From Arthrobacter sp. S41 (GTDB taxonomy: Bacteria > Actinomycetota > Actinomycetes > Actinomycetales > Micrococcaceae), in assembly GCF_004320535.1 (NCBI RefSeq), contig NZ_SIHY01000001.1, positions 2,294,001-2,358,000 on the forward strand: 64,000 nucleotides of DNA, read 5' to 3'. A program made the position numbers and the translations under genes. Below, in pieces: positions 1 to 7,765 of this stretch; position 1 is the first letter of the stretch; the number at the start of each line of letters is the position of its first letter. The notes beneath the pieces are model-generated. The model did not search any database. It worked only from the letters and a program-made list of their open reading frames with translations, and was not told where the DNA came from.

Positions 1-510
1 CTACATGATGCTGAGGAGACAAACCGCAAATCACCGATTCACGGTGATCTGCGGTGGGACCAGTTTCATGTGAACGATTCACAACTGAATCTGTTGGATT
101 GGGAAGACTTCTGCCTGGGAGACCCGGCACGAGACATAGGAACACTGGCCGGGGAATGGATCTATCGCGCGGTGCTCGACACGGTCACCTCTCGTGGCGG
201 AGCCGATTCTCCACCCGAATACTTTGACGAAAACAGCGCGACAACCCTGATATCTCACCGGCTAGCTGCAGTCGTTCCGCAGCTACAGGAGCTGTGGCAC
301 CACTATCGGCTTAATTCCAGCACCGATGACTCGCAACTGGCATTGCGCGTCACCGCGCGGCTGGGCTGGCACTTGGTGGATCGTTCAATGGCTAGGGCAG
401 CCATGGTTTCTAGGCTCCCCGGAATTGAACGGGCAGCGGCAGGCATCGGCCGTAGAGCCCTTTTAGACCCCGCACGATATAGCCACGCACTAGGTTTCGG
501 AAAGGACTGA
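1..510 (+). CDS. APH-fold phosphotransferase of a lanthipeptide/thioamitide-type cluster (C-terminal part)
   Basis: The reading frame is open from the first base, so the 5' end lies outside the window; the GTG at 70 is an internal codon. The visible 169 residues carry an aminoglycoside-phosphotransferase-like active site: HGDLRWDQ near residue 14 (Brenner motif, with Q in the metal-ligand position usually held by N) and LLDWEDFCLGDPARD about 20 residues later (the DFG-equivalent Asp). In class V lanthipeptide and thioamitide pathways such kinases phosphorylate Ser/Thr of the precursor before elimination. It is followed two bases after its stop by a HopA1-family gene, which supports that role. 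The substrate is inferred. Confidence 0.8.
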   Translation, partial: LHDAEETNRKSPIHGDLRWDQFHVNDSQLNLLDWEDFCLGDPARDIGTLAGEWIYRAVLDTVTSRGGADSPPEYFDENSATTLISHRLAAVVPQLQELWHHYRLNSSTDDSQLALRVTARLGWHLVDRSMARAAMVSRLPGIERAAAGIGRRALLDPARYSHALGFGKD

Positions 511-512
511 GA

Positions 513-1463
513 ATGGACGCCCTACTTACGGCAACTAAAACTAATTTCACTGACATCTTGGCGGCCATCTCAGAATCCGTTCAGTTGGACCTGGTGAAAA
601 TGACGGCAAGGATCGATGGGCATCATTTTGACGCATCAAGTCCGGGGGAGCTCAAAAACGAACTGAGTGCCCAGATTTATAAGCATCTGCACATCCGCAA
701 TCCCATTATAGATACCCAGCCTACAACCGGAGAACAAGATCTAGCCGCGCAGTTCACCGCCCTGGTTCCACACCGAAGTATTTGGCAGGTAGCGGATTGT
801 GGATTCGAAAGCTCGGCGTCAGTAAATGGAGAATCCCACGTCATCGTGAAGCTCGGCGGTGTCAAGGTTCTAGTACCACAGTCCGACGTACGTAGGGACC
901 CTGTGAAGGAAACGTTGGCCGTACGTCTGCCCAGCTGGCGTGCCCGAACCACACCAGGATATTTGCTGGTTCTCGGTGAGCTTTCCCCTGGGCCTTCCAT
1001 CGATACAGCTCGGCTCTATTTTGGTTGTGAAACCCATGCTCAAGCCTTAGAGCTCTTTCCCGAGTTACTTCTAACGCTTGCAGCTTCGGGAATTGGATAC
1101 CACCTCAAGGCGCTGTCATCCTCATTGGCTTACCCTCGCAGTGACGCGATCGTTGCCTATGTACCGGCAGTGCACGCTGCAAAAATTGCGGACCTGCTTG
1201 GTCGGGCCATGAAAGACCTGTCGAGCACTCCAAATAGCTCTTCGATATTCACTCAACCGCTTGGTAAGGGAATCACCCTGGCCGAAGAGAGTATCGATCA
1301 ACGTCCGTCCCACCGATCCCTGAGCTTCGGGCAACATCGCTCTCGGGTTCTAGCCGATGCACTTTTCCGTGCTGACCGCGAAAAGATCGGTCTATCTCAG
1401 GCGTGGATTCAAGAAGCGGCTGAGGCCCGGATTGACCCTAACCGGCCGTCTACTAACCTGTAA
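513..1463 (+). CDS. HopA1-family protein, probable lyase/dehydratase partner in RiPP biosynthesis
   Basis: The 316-residue protein resembles the HopA1 (type III effector HopA1-like) family in its C-terminal half: a RLYFGC strand, a helix-rich FPELLLTLAASGI segment, SLAYPRSDAIVAYVP, and a late FTQPLGKGITLAEE followed by SFGQHRSRVLADAL. Homologues such as TvaD and LxmY act with APH-type kinases and are thought to eliminate phosphate from phospho-Ser/Thr to give dehydroamino acids. The start is ATG two bases after the kinase stop, with AAAGGA upstream. The family call rests on motif pattern and context; the enzymatic role is inferred from characterised clusters. Confidence 0.75.
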   Translation: MDALLTATKTNFTDILAAISESVQLDLVKMTARIDGHHFDASSPGELKNELSAQIYKHLHIRNPIIDTQPTTGEQDLAAQFTALVPHRSIWQVADCGFESSASVNGESHVIVKLGGVKVLVPQSDVRRDPVKETLAVRLPSWRARTTPGYLLVLGELSPGPSIDTARLYFGCETHAQALELFPELLLTLAASGIGYHLKALSSSLAYPRSDAIVAYVPAVHAAKIADLLGRAMKDLSSTPNSSSIFTQPLGKGITLAEESIDQRPSHRSLSFGQHRSRVLADALFRADREKIGLSQAWIQEAAEARIDPNRPSTNL

Positions 1464-1533
1464 ATTTCCCCGCTGACCACACACCCATCACAACAAATGC
1501 CGTTTCTTTGGCGCATCACTAAGGAGCAACATC

Positions 1534-1689
1534 ATGAGTAACACCAACGCACTGACCGATCTAGCCCAGGCGCACACTGCCTATGCCGCACCAAGCGAAC
1601 TAGGCGCCGACGCAGCCGCAGAAGCACCGGCAACCAGCCCGCTGTGCATCGGCATCATCGTCGGCGCTACCCTCGGCGCCGGCTGCTAA
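1534..1689 (+). CDS. RiPP precursor peptide 1 (class V lanthipeptide-like)
   Basis: This is a 51-residue ORF with a strong RBS (AAGGAG, 1521-1526). The leader is Ala/Asp/Glu rich and lacks Cys; the likely core is TSPLCIGIIVGATLGAGC. The peptide ends in Cys, with Thr46 five residues before Cys51. The same spacing closes the AviMeCys ring in cacaoidin and thioviridamide. Cys38 sits just after Thr34-Ser35 and could form a small (methyl)lanthionine ring. It lies between the HopA1 and flavoprotein decarboxylase genes. The leader/core boundary (after ...AEAPA) is a guess from the conservation break with the second copy. Confidence 0.85.
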   Translation: MSNTNALTDLAQAHTAYAAPSELGADAAAEAPATSPLCIGIIVGATLGAGC

Positions 1690-1864
1690 CCCACTGAGAA
1701 CGCATTAACTAACCGTCAAACTAAGCACTACCCAATCAATCAAGGAGCACCATCATGAGCAACACCAACATCGTTGAGAACAACAGCGCACTGACCGATC
1801 TAGCCCAGGCCCACACTGCCTATGCCGCACCAAGCGAACTAGGCGCCGACGCAGCCGCAGAAGC
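1549..1864 (+). repeat. Tandem duplication of precursor-gene sequence
   Basis: Bases 1549-1625 and 1788-1864 (77 nt each) are identical except for one silent third-position change (Ala GCG/GCC). The shared similarity also covers the RBS and start region (1520-1545 against 1741-1766). The core-coding ends differ much more than the leader-coding parts. That points to a recent gene duplication with the leader held fixed and the core free to diverge. Confidence 0.9.
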
Positions 1865-1928
1865 CCCCGCAACCACCCCATTCTGCGCAGGCGTCTTGAT
1901 CGGCGCAACCCTGACCGTGGGTTGCTAA
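1755..1928 (+). CDS. RiPP precursor peptide 2 (class V lanthipeptide-like)
   Basis: A 57-residue paralogue of the preceding peptide, with the same RBS (AAGGAG, 1742-1747). It has a six-residue insertion near the N-terminus (IVENNS), then an identical leader from ALTDLAQ to AAAEAPA. The likely core is TTPFCAGVLIGATLTVGC. The pattern T-[ST]-P-[LF]-C-x-G-x3-G-A-T-L-x2-G-C is shared by both peptides, so the internal Cys and the Thr/Cys pair at the C-terminus are conserved while hydrophobic positions vary. The two may give two related products or a two-peptide system. Confidence 0.85.
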   Translation: MSNTNIVENNSALTDLAQAHTAYAAPSELGADAAAEAPATTPFCAGVLIGATLTVGC

Positions 1929-1949
1929 GCCTCACCTCAATCAGTGACT

Positions 1950-1991
1950 GCGGCGGGGTGCTTGGCCGGCAACGGCCGTTCGCTCCGCCGC
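1950..1991 (+). promoter_or_regulatory. GC-rich stem-loop between precursor genes and modification genes
   Basis: GCGGCGG (1950-1956) pairs with CCGCCGC (1985-1991), and the inner GGCCG (1964-1968) pairs with CGGCC (1973-1977) around a GCAA loop. There is no T-tract, so it looks like an attenuator or RNA-processing/stability element rather than a full terminator. Such a structure would let precursor transcripts outnumber the enzyme transcripts. Confidence 0.5.
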
Positions 1992-2021
1992 ATCATTCCA
2001 CAGCTACCCCAGAGGAACACC

Positions 2022-2654
2022 ATGACAACAGCGCACAGCACCACGCCGGCTCAGGCATTGGATCTTTCGTTGGACGGCTTCGGCTATCGTAAAGTTGCGC
2101 TGGTTCTGACAGGTTCTGCTGCGACCCAAGTCATGCCATTCTGGCTCGATTGGATTCTGGCCGCAGCACCCCACACGCAGTTCAGAATCATCATGCGAGA
2201 CTCCGCGAGCCGCTTCATCACTCGACACAGTTTGGAAACGCGTTTACGCGCTCGTGTACATTCCGATCATTGGGAAGACGAGGTGATCGCGGCACATGTG
2301 GAGCTAGCTGAATGGGCAGATCTCATGCTGATCTATCCCGCAACTTTGGACTATGCATCGCGCCTCGCCAGCGGAATTACCGATTCCCCATCATTACTCG
2401 CTGCGCTCAGTACAAGTGCACCGGTATGCATCGCTCCCTCGTTGCCACCCCGCGCGCTGTCCAATCCGCTGGTAACAAATATCTTGGATGCCTTGCGCAC
2501 CCCAAAGAACTTCGTGGTCATCGATCCGGTACCTGGCCCCAGCGAATCTAGTGATAGCGCGCTGGCGTGGGTACCTCCACCTTTTCCAGCAGTTATGCGT
2601 CGTCTCGAATCGTTGCGAGTTGCTGGAACTATCGGTTCGACAACGGACCGCTAA
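2022..2654 (+). CDS. HFCD-family flavoprotein, peptidyl-cysteine decarboxylase
   Basis: A 210-residue protein of the homo-oligomeric flavin-containing Cys decarboxylase family (EpiD/MrsD/CypD/TvaF). Visible features are an N-terminal Rossmann-like KVALVLTGSAA strand-loop for FMN, a HVELAEWADLML segment with the likely catalytic His, YPATLDYASRLASG in the place of the PASANT motif, and a late Pro-rich loop with LSNPLVTNIL matching the substrate clamp region. It should oxidatively decarboxylate the precursor's C-terminal Cys to an enethiol, which then forms AviCys/AviMeCys. The ATG at 2022 is preferred because AGAGGA stands 6 nt upstream. Its stop overlaps the next start (TAATG). Confidence 0.82.
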   Translation: MTTAHSTTPAQALDLSLDGFGYRKVALVLTGSAATQVMPFWLDWILAAAPHTQFRIIMRDSASRFITRHSLETRLRARVHSDHWEDEVIAAHVELAEWADLMLIYPATLDYASRLASGITDSPSLLAALSTSAPVCIAPSLPPRALSNPLVTNILDALRTPKNFVVIDPVPGPSESSDSALAWVPPPFPAVMRRLESLRVAGTIGSTTDR

Positions 2655-3529
2655 TGACGACAGCCAATTTCACTCCGGCCGCAGGATTCAGGGTGCAAAC
2701 AGGGTTACTGGCTACCGAAGTAACCAGTCATGACGGCGTCTATTCATGGCAACATCGCCTGGGCGCACATGCCCCGCTCAGTTTTTCCACCCTTGTGCCG
2801 TCAGGGCTAACGAACATGACTCACGATTCAGAATTGGTCATATGGGGACAAGGCGACAGCTCGGATCGCAGTTACCGAACCCATGCCGGCGCATCCCTTG
2901 CGATTCATCTTTTGGACCCAAAACCGGTCAAGTTGCGAGTTATTGGGAAACTCTGGGGCGCTGCACTCAACGAGATACACAATGTTCGTCCTGATTCCAA
3001 AGTAGCTTTCACCAAGCCTCGCACCTTGCAACGCGCTGCCGCATGGCTCGACGGCGCTTGGAAACCAGCTCGTACCGTTCTTGGTACCGCCGGACTGAAC
3101 CGCATGAATGATTGGGCTATTCGAATGAGCGAGGGCCATCATCGTGTACTCGTACACGGTTGCCCTGGAATGGCTCACTGGGTCCTGACTGCCGATGCAC
3201 GATCGGGAAGTCTGCTCACCGGCGAAGATACAGGCGTCGCGAACCCAGTCTATGATTTCGGCTGGATTCTGGGCGAAATTGCCGAGCTCAGGGCATTTCA
3301 CCCTTTGTTAGGCCCTGTGTTGAACCAGTTAGAGGAAGGTCTTCTCGACTGCTTTCCCGGTGTGCCCAACTTGAATGATCTGAACTTGGCGCGTGCCTTC
3401 CGACTGGTTCACCATGCCTTTGATTGGCACCACTATGCCGGAGCATCGATTGAACAGGCCACATTGCTTTTGCGATTAGCAACGAATTACATATCTAACC
3501 CGGTAGGAACTGATCAGGAAATCTCATGA
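2654..3529 (+). CDS. Degenerate APH-like protein of the RiPP cluster (possible pseudokinase)
   Basis: The 291-residue product keeps the outline of an APH fold: LVHGCPGMAHWVLTADA then LLTGEDTGVANPVYDFGWILGE line up with HGDxxxxN...(I/L)DWED...D(L/F)GWLLGE of active enzymes. The Brenner Asp is replaced by Cys and the Asp of DWE by Gly (TGED). It is therefore a candidate pseudokinase or a modified enzyme. Thioamitide and class V clusters commonly carry a second divergent phosphotransferase-like protein or a LanX subunit next to the HopA1 protein. Its start overlaps the decarboxylase stop and its stop overlaps the next start (ATGA), so it is translationally coupled. Confidence 0.6.
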   Translation: MTTANFTPAAGFRVQTGLLATEVTSHDGVYSWQHRLGAHAPLSFSTLVPSGLTNMTHDSELVIWGQGDSSDRSYRTHAGASLAIHLLDPKPVKLRVIGKLWGAALNEIHNVRPDSKVAFTKPRTLQRAAAWLDGAWKPARTVLGTAGLNRMNDWAIRMSEGHHRVLVHGCPGMAHWVLTADARSGSLLTGEDTGVANPVYDFGWILGEIAELRAFHPLLGPVLNQLEEGLLDCFPGVPNLNDLNLARAFRLVHHAFDWHHYAGASIEQATLLLRLATNYISNPVGTDQEIS

Positions 3530-4779
3530 ACTCGACCCCCTTGAAAGCACCCCAAATGCGCAGCATGACACTTGATCAGGGTGCCCGCGCAATCGCCATT
3601 CAAAACCCAGCAGCGCGAAACAGTACATTCGTTCTTGCCATTGCCTCAGGGATGCGGCACGAACTACCGGGTGAAGAAGGAATGCTTCACTTACTTGAGC
3701 ATCTGATTTACCAAGATAGTGCGGCAATAACCTCAAGCGACCGTGAAGCTGAACTTAACAGCATTGGCGGTGTCTTGGGCGGACACACTCACATGGACTA
3801 CACCGAGTTCTACGAAACGGTATTACCTTCTGATCTGTCTGGCATGGTTGCCCGGGTGATTGAACAGGTTTTTCATCCAGCATTTCAACCTGAGCAGATT
3901 AATGAACAAATCCAAGCTGTATGCACCGAACGGACCCAGCGTTTGGCTCCCGTACCTGGTGAAGTATTGCCGTTCCCACACCTGACTTGCCAGTATTGGG
4001 AAGATCACGCGCATGGCCACGATGGCACAGGCGACAAAACCCTACTTTCTAGAGTTTCTGTCGAGCGTCTGCAAAACCTACACGCAAAACACTACCGCCC
4101 TGAACACGCTGTTTTGGTGGCTTTCGGGCCGCAAGAACCGTCCGACATATTGGAGATCCTCGCTGAAAAAATGGGTTCAATCTCAGTTGAGAAAACCACA
4201 CAAGAAACTATGGCATCGCACCTCATAGAGGCCCGTCCAAGCTCGGCGAGGAACCAAAAAGTTCATGTACCCGGCCTTCCTGCTAGACGACTGCTCGCCG
4301 CTACCAGCGCTGCGGACGCGCAGACGATCAACGAATCGTTCCTTGGTGATTTGATTGTCGCTTCACTGCTTTCAATGCAAACCGGATTGGATTCCAGCCT
4401 TGGTATCTTCGGTCCGGCCGACTTAACCGAAAACGACTTATTCATCCTCGTAGATGACACGGGCCTCGAACTAGCTCCAATGCTTAGGCTGCGAGCATTA
4501 GCCACTGTTGATGACGCAACTTTGCTATCTGCGGCAAAAAAGGCACTGTTTACCGCTGAAAAATCCGTGCATGATGATGAACGGCTGACACGGACTACCG
4601 CTCGCGACATGCTTCTTCGAGGATCACCTAGCTTTGCCCATGAACTTGTTGATCGATTGAGGCTTCTTTTGGAACAGACAGCAAGATTACGCAAACTGCT
4701 ACTAGGTTCAACGCAGCGTTTAGCTACTCAGCCGTGGCATACCATCGATGTGACCCCAACCCTCCAGGAAATTGCATGA
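3526..4779 (+). CDS. M16-family zinc metallopeptidase (catalytic subunit)
   Basis: The 417-residue protein has the inverted zinc motif HLLEH near residue 47 and a downstream CTERTQ Glu about 75 residues later, the complete HxxEH...E set of the M16 (pitrilysin/insulinase-like) family. The flanking sequence SGMRHELPGEEGMLHLLEHL and GHTHMDYTEFYETV is typical for M16B. In this cluster it most likely removes the leader from the modified precursor. It overlaps the preceding gene (ATGA) and the next one. No signal peptide is visible, so action in the cytoplasm is expected. Confidence 0.85.
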   Translation: MNSTPLKAPQMRSMTLDQGARAIAIQNPAARNSTFVLAIASGMRHELPGEEGMLHLLEHLIYQDSAAITSSDREAELNSIGGVLGGHTHMDYTEFYETVLPSDLSGMVARVIEQVFHPAFQPEQINEQIQAVCTERTQRLAPVPGEVLPFPHLTCQYWEDHAHGHDGTGDKTLLSRVSVERLQNLHAKHYRPEHAVLVAFGPQEPSDILEILAEKMGSISVEKTTQETMASHLIEARPSSARNQKVHVPGLPARRLLAATSAADAQTINESFLGDLIVASLLSMQTGLDSSLGIFGPADLTENDLFILVDDTGLELAPMLRLRALATVDDATLLSAAKKALFTAEKSVHDDERLTRTTARDMLLRGSPSFAHELVDRLRLLLEQTARLRKLLLGSTQRLATQPWHTIDVTPTLQEIA

Positions 4780-5693
4780 GAACCCTGACCAAGAGAATAT
4801 TAACAATCTCCGATGACCGCTCCAGTTTTCCGGTGCTCTCGCTAGCTTGGCGCACTGATCCGCAACATGAACAGGAAACTCGAAGGTTGTTGACTCAGAG
4901 TTTCGGCCAAACTGACCGGCTGATCCCGGTCTGGCACCAGTTCTCTGGCGACAACGGGTCAGTAATTCTGACTGTTGCCGCTGAACAGTCACAGCTCGAA
5001 CGTTGGTTGCGATCTATGGCTCACGAATCCTCGTGTCTCGATTCCAAGCTGGTCTCCGGGCCGACGATTGCTGTGGTCGGAACCTTCATTGATGCCGAAA
5101 ATTTCCTTGCCACTGCTAGCGATTTGTTCCCAAGAAATGACTCAGAAACTGCGGCGTTACCGAGCCGAATGCAGCAAAACATGGTTCAGGGCTACCAGCA
5201 GACACTGATTACCGGCCAAGACCCAAGCCAGCAGGTCGGAGAGGCTGCCTGCTTCTTGGCACTGTGCCTACTATCGGGAGGAGCTTCGGCATTGCTACCG
5301 AGCTCGGTGGCGAGCATAGGGAACGGGGCTACAGTCCAAATTTCCCGAGGTCTCATACAACGCCGTGCTGCCATCACTTGGCAAGGAATTTGCCGAGGGA
5401 GCGGCGGATTGCAGATTTTCGAAAGGATCGTCCAGACCCTGCCAGTGCAGCTCAACGCCATGGATGACGCCGAGGTGCAACGCCTGAAGCACTTCGGCCT
5501 GGCCAACCTTAGTCGCGCGTGGCGCTCACCGATAGAACTAGCACAAACCGCGAATCTGTACCAGATTATGGACTGGGGACAGTCTTTGATCACTAGCCCA
5601 CAGTCAGAACTTGATCGAGTAACGCGCGAAGACTTGAATCACGCAATGGATCAATTGCTACGCCCCGTATTGGAAGTTCTCGGCCGAAGCTAA
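4776..5693 (+). CDS. M16-like peptidase subunit lacking the zinc site
   Basis: A 305-residue protein with M16-like composition and spacing but no HxxEH motif in its N-terminal domain (LAWRTDPQHEQETRRLLTQS occupies that region). It is coupled to the catalytic M16 gene by an ATGA overlap; ATG 4776 with CCAGGAAATTG upstream is preferred over an in-frame ATG at 4734. M16B proteases often work as heterodimers of an active and an inactive subunit that close around a peptide, so it probably completes the leader protease. The fold assignment is inferred mainly from position and the second-domain pattern. Confidence 0.65.
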   Translation: MRTLTKRILTISDDRSSFPVLSLAWRTDPQHEQETRRLLTQSFGQTDRLIPVWHQFSGDNGSVILTVAAEQSQLERWLRSMAHESSCLDSKLVSGPTIAVVGTFIDAENFLATASDLFPRNDSETAALPSRMQQNMVQGYQQTLITGQDPSQQVGEAACFLALCLLSGGASALLPSSVASIGNGATVQISRGLIQRRAAITWQGICRGSGGLQIFERIVQTLPVQLNAMDDAEVQRLKHFGLANLSRAWRSPIELAQTANLYQIMDWGQSLITSPQSELDRVTREDLNHAMDQLLRPVLEVLGRS

Positions 5694-5715
5694 GGGTATG
5701 TATTGCACGCACTAA

Positions 5716-6387
5716 CTAGACGCGTGGCGCTCTTCTAATATCTAACAGCCCATATTCCATAGACTTAACAAGAATTTGCACGCGGTCGCGAACGCCGAGC
5801 TTTTCCATTACCTTAACGAAACGCGCCTTCACGGTCGATTCGGTAACGTACAGCTCTTCAGCCATTTCCTTGTTGCTCATCCCTTTACCAAGCAACACGA
5901 TGACTTCAAGCTCTTTGTCAGTTAAGGCCTCAGATAATTTTGCATCAGGTTCAACCTGCGCTGGAATCGAGTCTGCCAACCCGGAAACGACGTGGCGAGT
6001 TACCTCAGCGGAAAGCACCGATTCGCCAGCCATTACTTTGTGAATTGCTTCGGTGATCTCTTTGGGCTGAGCGTCCTTGACAAGATATCCACTAGCTCCG
6101 GCACGGAGTAGGTCCACTACGTAACGGTCCGTAGAAAAGGTGCTAAGCCCAAGAATCGCGATTTCTGGATTGTTTTGATGGATCTGCGCAGTGGCGGCAA
6201 CCCCGTCCATTACCGGCATCTGCATGTCCATGAGAATCACGTCCGGACGTAGCCCGGCGGCCTGAAGCACCGCAGCTTTCCCGTCAGCAGCTTCTCCAAT
6301 GATCTGGATGGTGGGATCCGAGGAAAGATAGTCACGCAAAATTTCGCGAGTCAGAGTTTCGTCGTCAACGAGCAATACGGTGCTCAA
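5716..6387 (-). CDS. NarL/FixJ-type response regulator
   Basis: A 223-residue protein with a receiver domain (VLLVDDE at the N-terminus, phospho-acceptor in DVILMDMQMPVMDG near residue 55, conserved Lys in LVKDAQ) and a LuxR-type HTH (LTDKELEVIVLLGKGMSNKEMAEELYVTESTVK split over residues about 150-190). It sits 46 bp downstream of its histidine kinase and ends tail-to-tail with the RiPP cluster. It could control that cluster, but no direct evidence for this is visible. Confidence 0.92.
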   Translation of the reverse strand: MSTVLLVDDETLTREILRDYLSSDPTIQIIGEAADGKAAVLQAAGLRPDVILMDMQMPVMDGVAATAQIHQNNPEIAILGLSTFSTDRYVVDLLRAGASGYLVKDAQPKEITEAIHKVMAGESVLSAEVTRHVVSGLADSIPAQVEPDAKLSEALTDKELEVIVLLGKGMSNKEMAEELYVTESTVKARFVKVMEKLGVRDRVQILVKSMEYGLLDIRRAPRV

Positions 6388-6433
6388 GGCTTCTCCTTCT
6401 TACCTGGCGCCATGACAACACGGCGCTACACCC

Positions 6434-7699
6434 TTAGTTTGCCTTAGAAAGTCCTTCTAATGGAATTGTGACGCTGGTTGTCCACACTCCCTCAGTCTCT
6501 CCCGCTTCCACAAACCCACCGAAGACCCCGCAACGCGCACGCATGGCCTCGAGTCCAGTTTTTGAAGACATGATCGGCTTTTCGCCCGATATGTTATTCG
6601 TAGCTACGAGTTGAACGTTACCTTCGCGAACATATAGGCCCACTTCCACACTGCTCGCGGGGACCGCGTGTTTGAGAATGTTGGTGCCCAGCTCACGAAT
6701 GGTTCGGCGGAGGGCCTGTCGCAAACTAGCTGGAATACGGGCAACTTCGCCCTGCACCGTGAGATTCACTTCATATCCTGAACTCTGAAGCGCATCTGCC
6801 ACCGCGTCCAGATCATGTACCAGACCCACGGCTGTCGTAGTTTCTCCAGAAAGTTCTGCCGGATCGATAATACTCGGACCAACTGTCGCGCTCTCGCCAG
6901 CTGCGTCAGATACTTTATCTTCTTCCTTGAGCAGCAGTACTAGCGACCGAAGATCCTGCAGTGTCTGTTGTGCAGAATTGCCGATTCCCGCCAGAATCTC
7001 TGAAGTTTTTTTCTGGTCGTCCACGAACTCTGCGCGACGCGCCTGCATCGCGATAATAGTGACGTCATGGGCAACGATGTCGTGCAACTCGTGAGCAAGC
7101 AAGGTTCGTTCGTTGGCTCGAATTTTTGCCTGCTCGACCTCCAAAGCCTCAATGCGTTTAGCGCTGTTTTCGTGACGACGGCGGAACGCATTCAAGCTGA
7201 GCCCCGCGGCACCAGCGAAGGCAACAAAGACTCCGACCATGACCACCGCGAACAACGGAGCATTGGGAACCAACAAATACAGGAAGAATAGGACGGCCTC
7301 ACACAACAAGGGAAAAAGCACTGCCTGACGCCACGGCAAAAGGTAGCAACATCCTGCAACGACAATTACTGAGGGGAACACCAGTCCCGCCAAGAGGACG
7401 CCTGGCATACCCACCGCAGCGATTACACATATACACGCGAGCCAGAGAATAGCGCCAGGTAGAGCGCCAAGAAATAATGCCGCGAGCGGCAAATAGGGTA
7501 ACGCTAATTTCAGCGTCCCATATTTTCCAAAAGAGTCCCCGGAGCCTACCCAAACGTCCCCCACGTACATGACGAGGGCCAGCAGAATCGGCACCAGGCG
7601 ACCAACGACACCTCCGGGTAGCGGCTTAATATCGGCGGTCCAGGCAGTCCACTTTCTCATATCTGACATTGTTCCATCGCCAATGCGGGTTATTGGCAT
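6434..7699 (-). CDS. Membrane sensor histidine kinase (HisKA_3 type)
   Basis: About 421 residues: an N-terminal block of roughly five hydrophobic helices (from PILLALVMYVGDVWV to PNAPLFAVVMVGVFVAFAGA), a short coiled linker, a HisKA_3 dimerisation motif with LLAHELHDIVAHDVTII (phospho-acceptor His in the ELHD motif), and a C-terminal ATPase with a short GLEAMRARCGVFGG box. The N box is weak (RELGTNILKHA). It pairs with the following NarL-type regulator. The internal ATG at 7669 (MSDMRKW) is an alternative start; neither has a strong RBS. Confidence 0.88.
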   Translation of the reverse strand: MPITRIGDGTMSDMRKWTAWTADIKPLPGGVVGRLVPILLALVMYVGDVWVGSGDSFGKYGTLKLALPYLPLAALFLGALPGAILWLACICVIAAVGMPGVLLAGLVFPSVIVVAGCCYLLPWRQAVLFPLLCEAVLFFLYLLVPNAPLFAVVMVGVFVAFAGAAGLSLNAFRRRHENSAKRIEALEVEQAKIRANERTLLAHELHDIVAHDVTIIAMQARRAEFVDDQKKTSEILAGIGNSAQQTLQDLRSLVLLLKEEDKVSDAAGESATVGPSIIDPAELSGETTTAVGLVHDLDAVADALQSSGYEVNLTVQGEVARIPASLRQALRRTIRELGTNILKHAVPASSVEVGLYVREGNVQLVATNNISGEKPIMSSKTGLEAMRARCGVFGGFVEAGETEGVWTTSVTIPLEGLSKAN

Positions 7700-7765
7700 C
7701 GTCGTGAATTCCGTGACCGACTCAGAATGCGTGACTGCCAGAGTAATGATCGACTAGCTTGCCAT

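Noticed and set aside
1..5693. Classical class I or II lantibiotic cluster
   Set aside because: No LanB, LanC or LanM protein is present; the kinase/HopA1/HFCD set points to class V or thioamitide chemistry.
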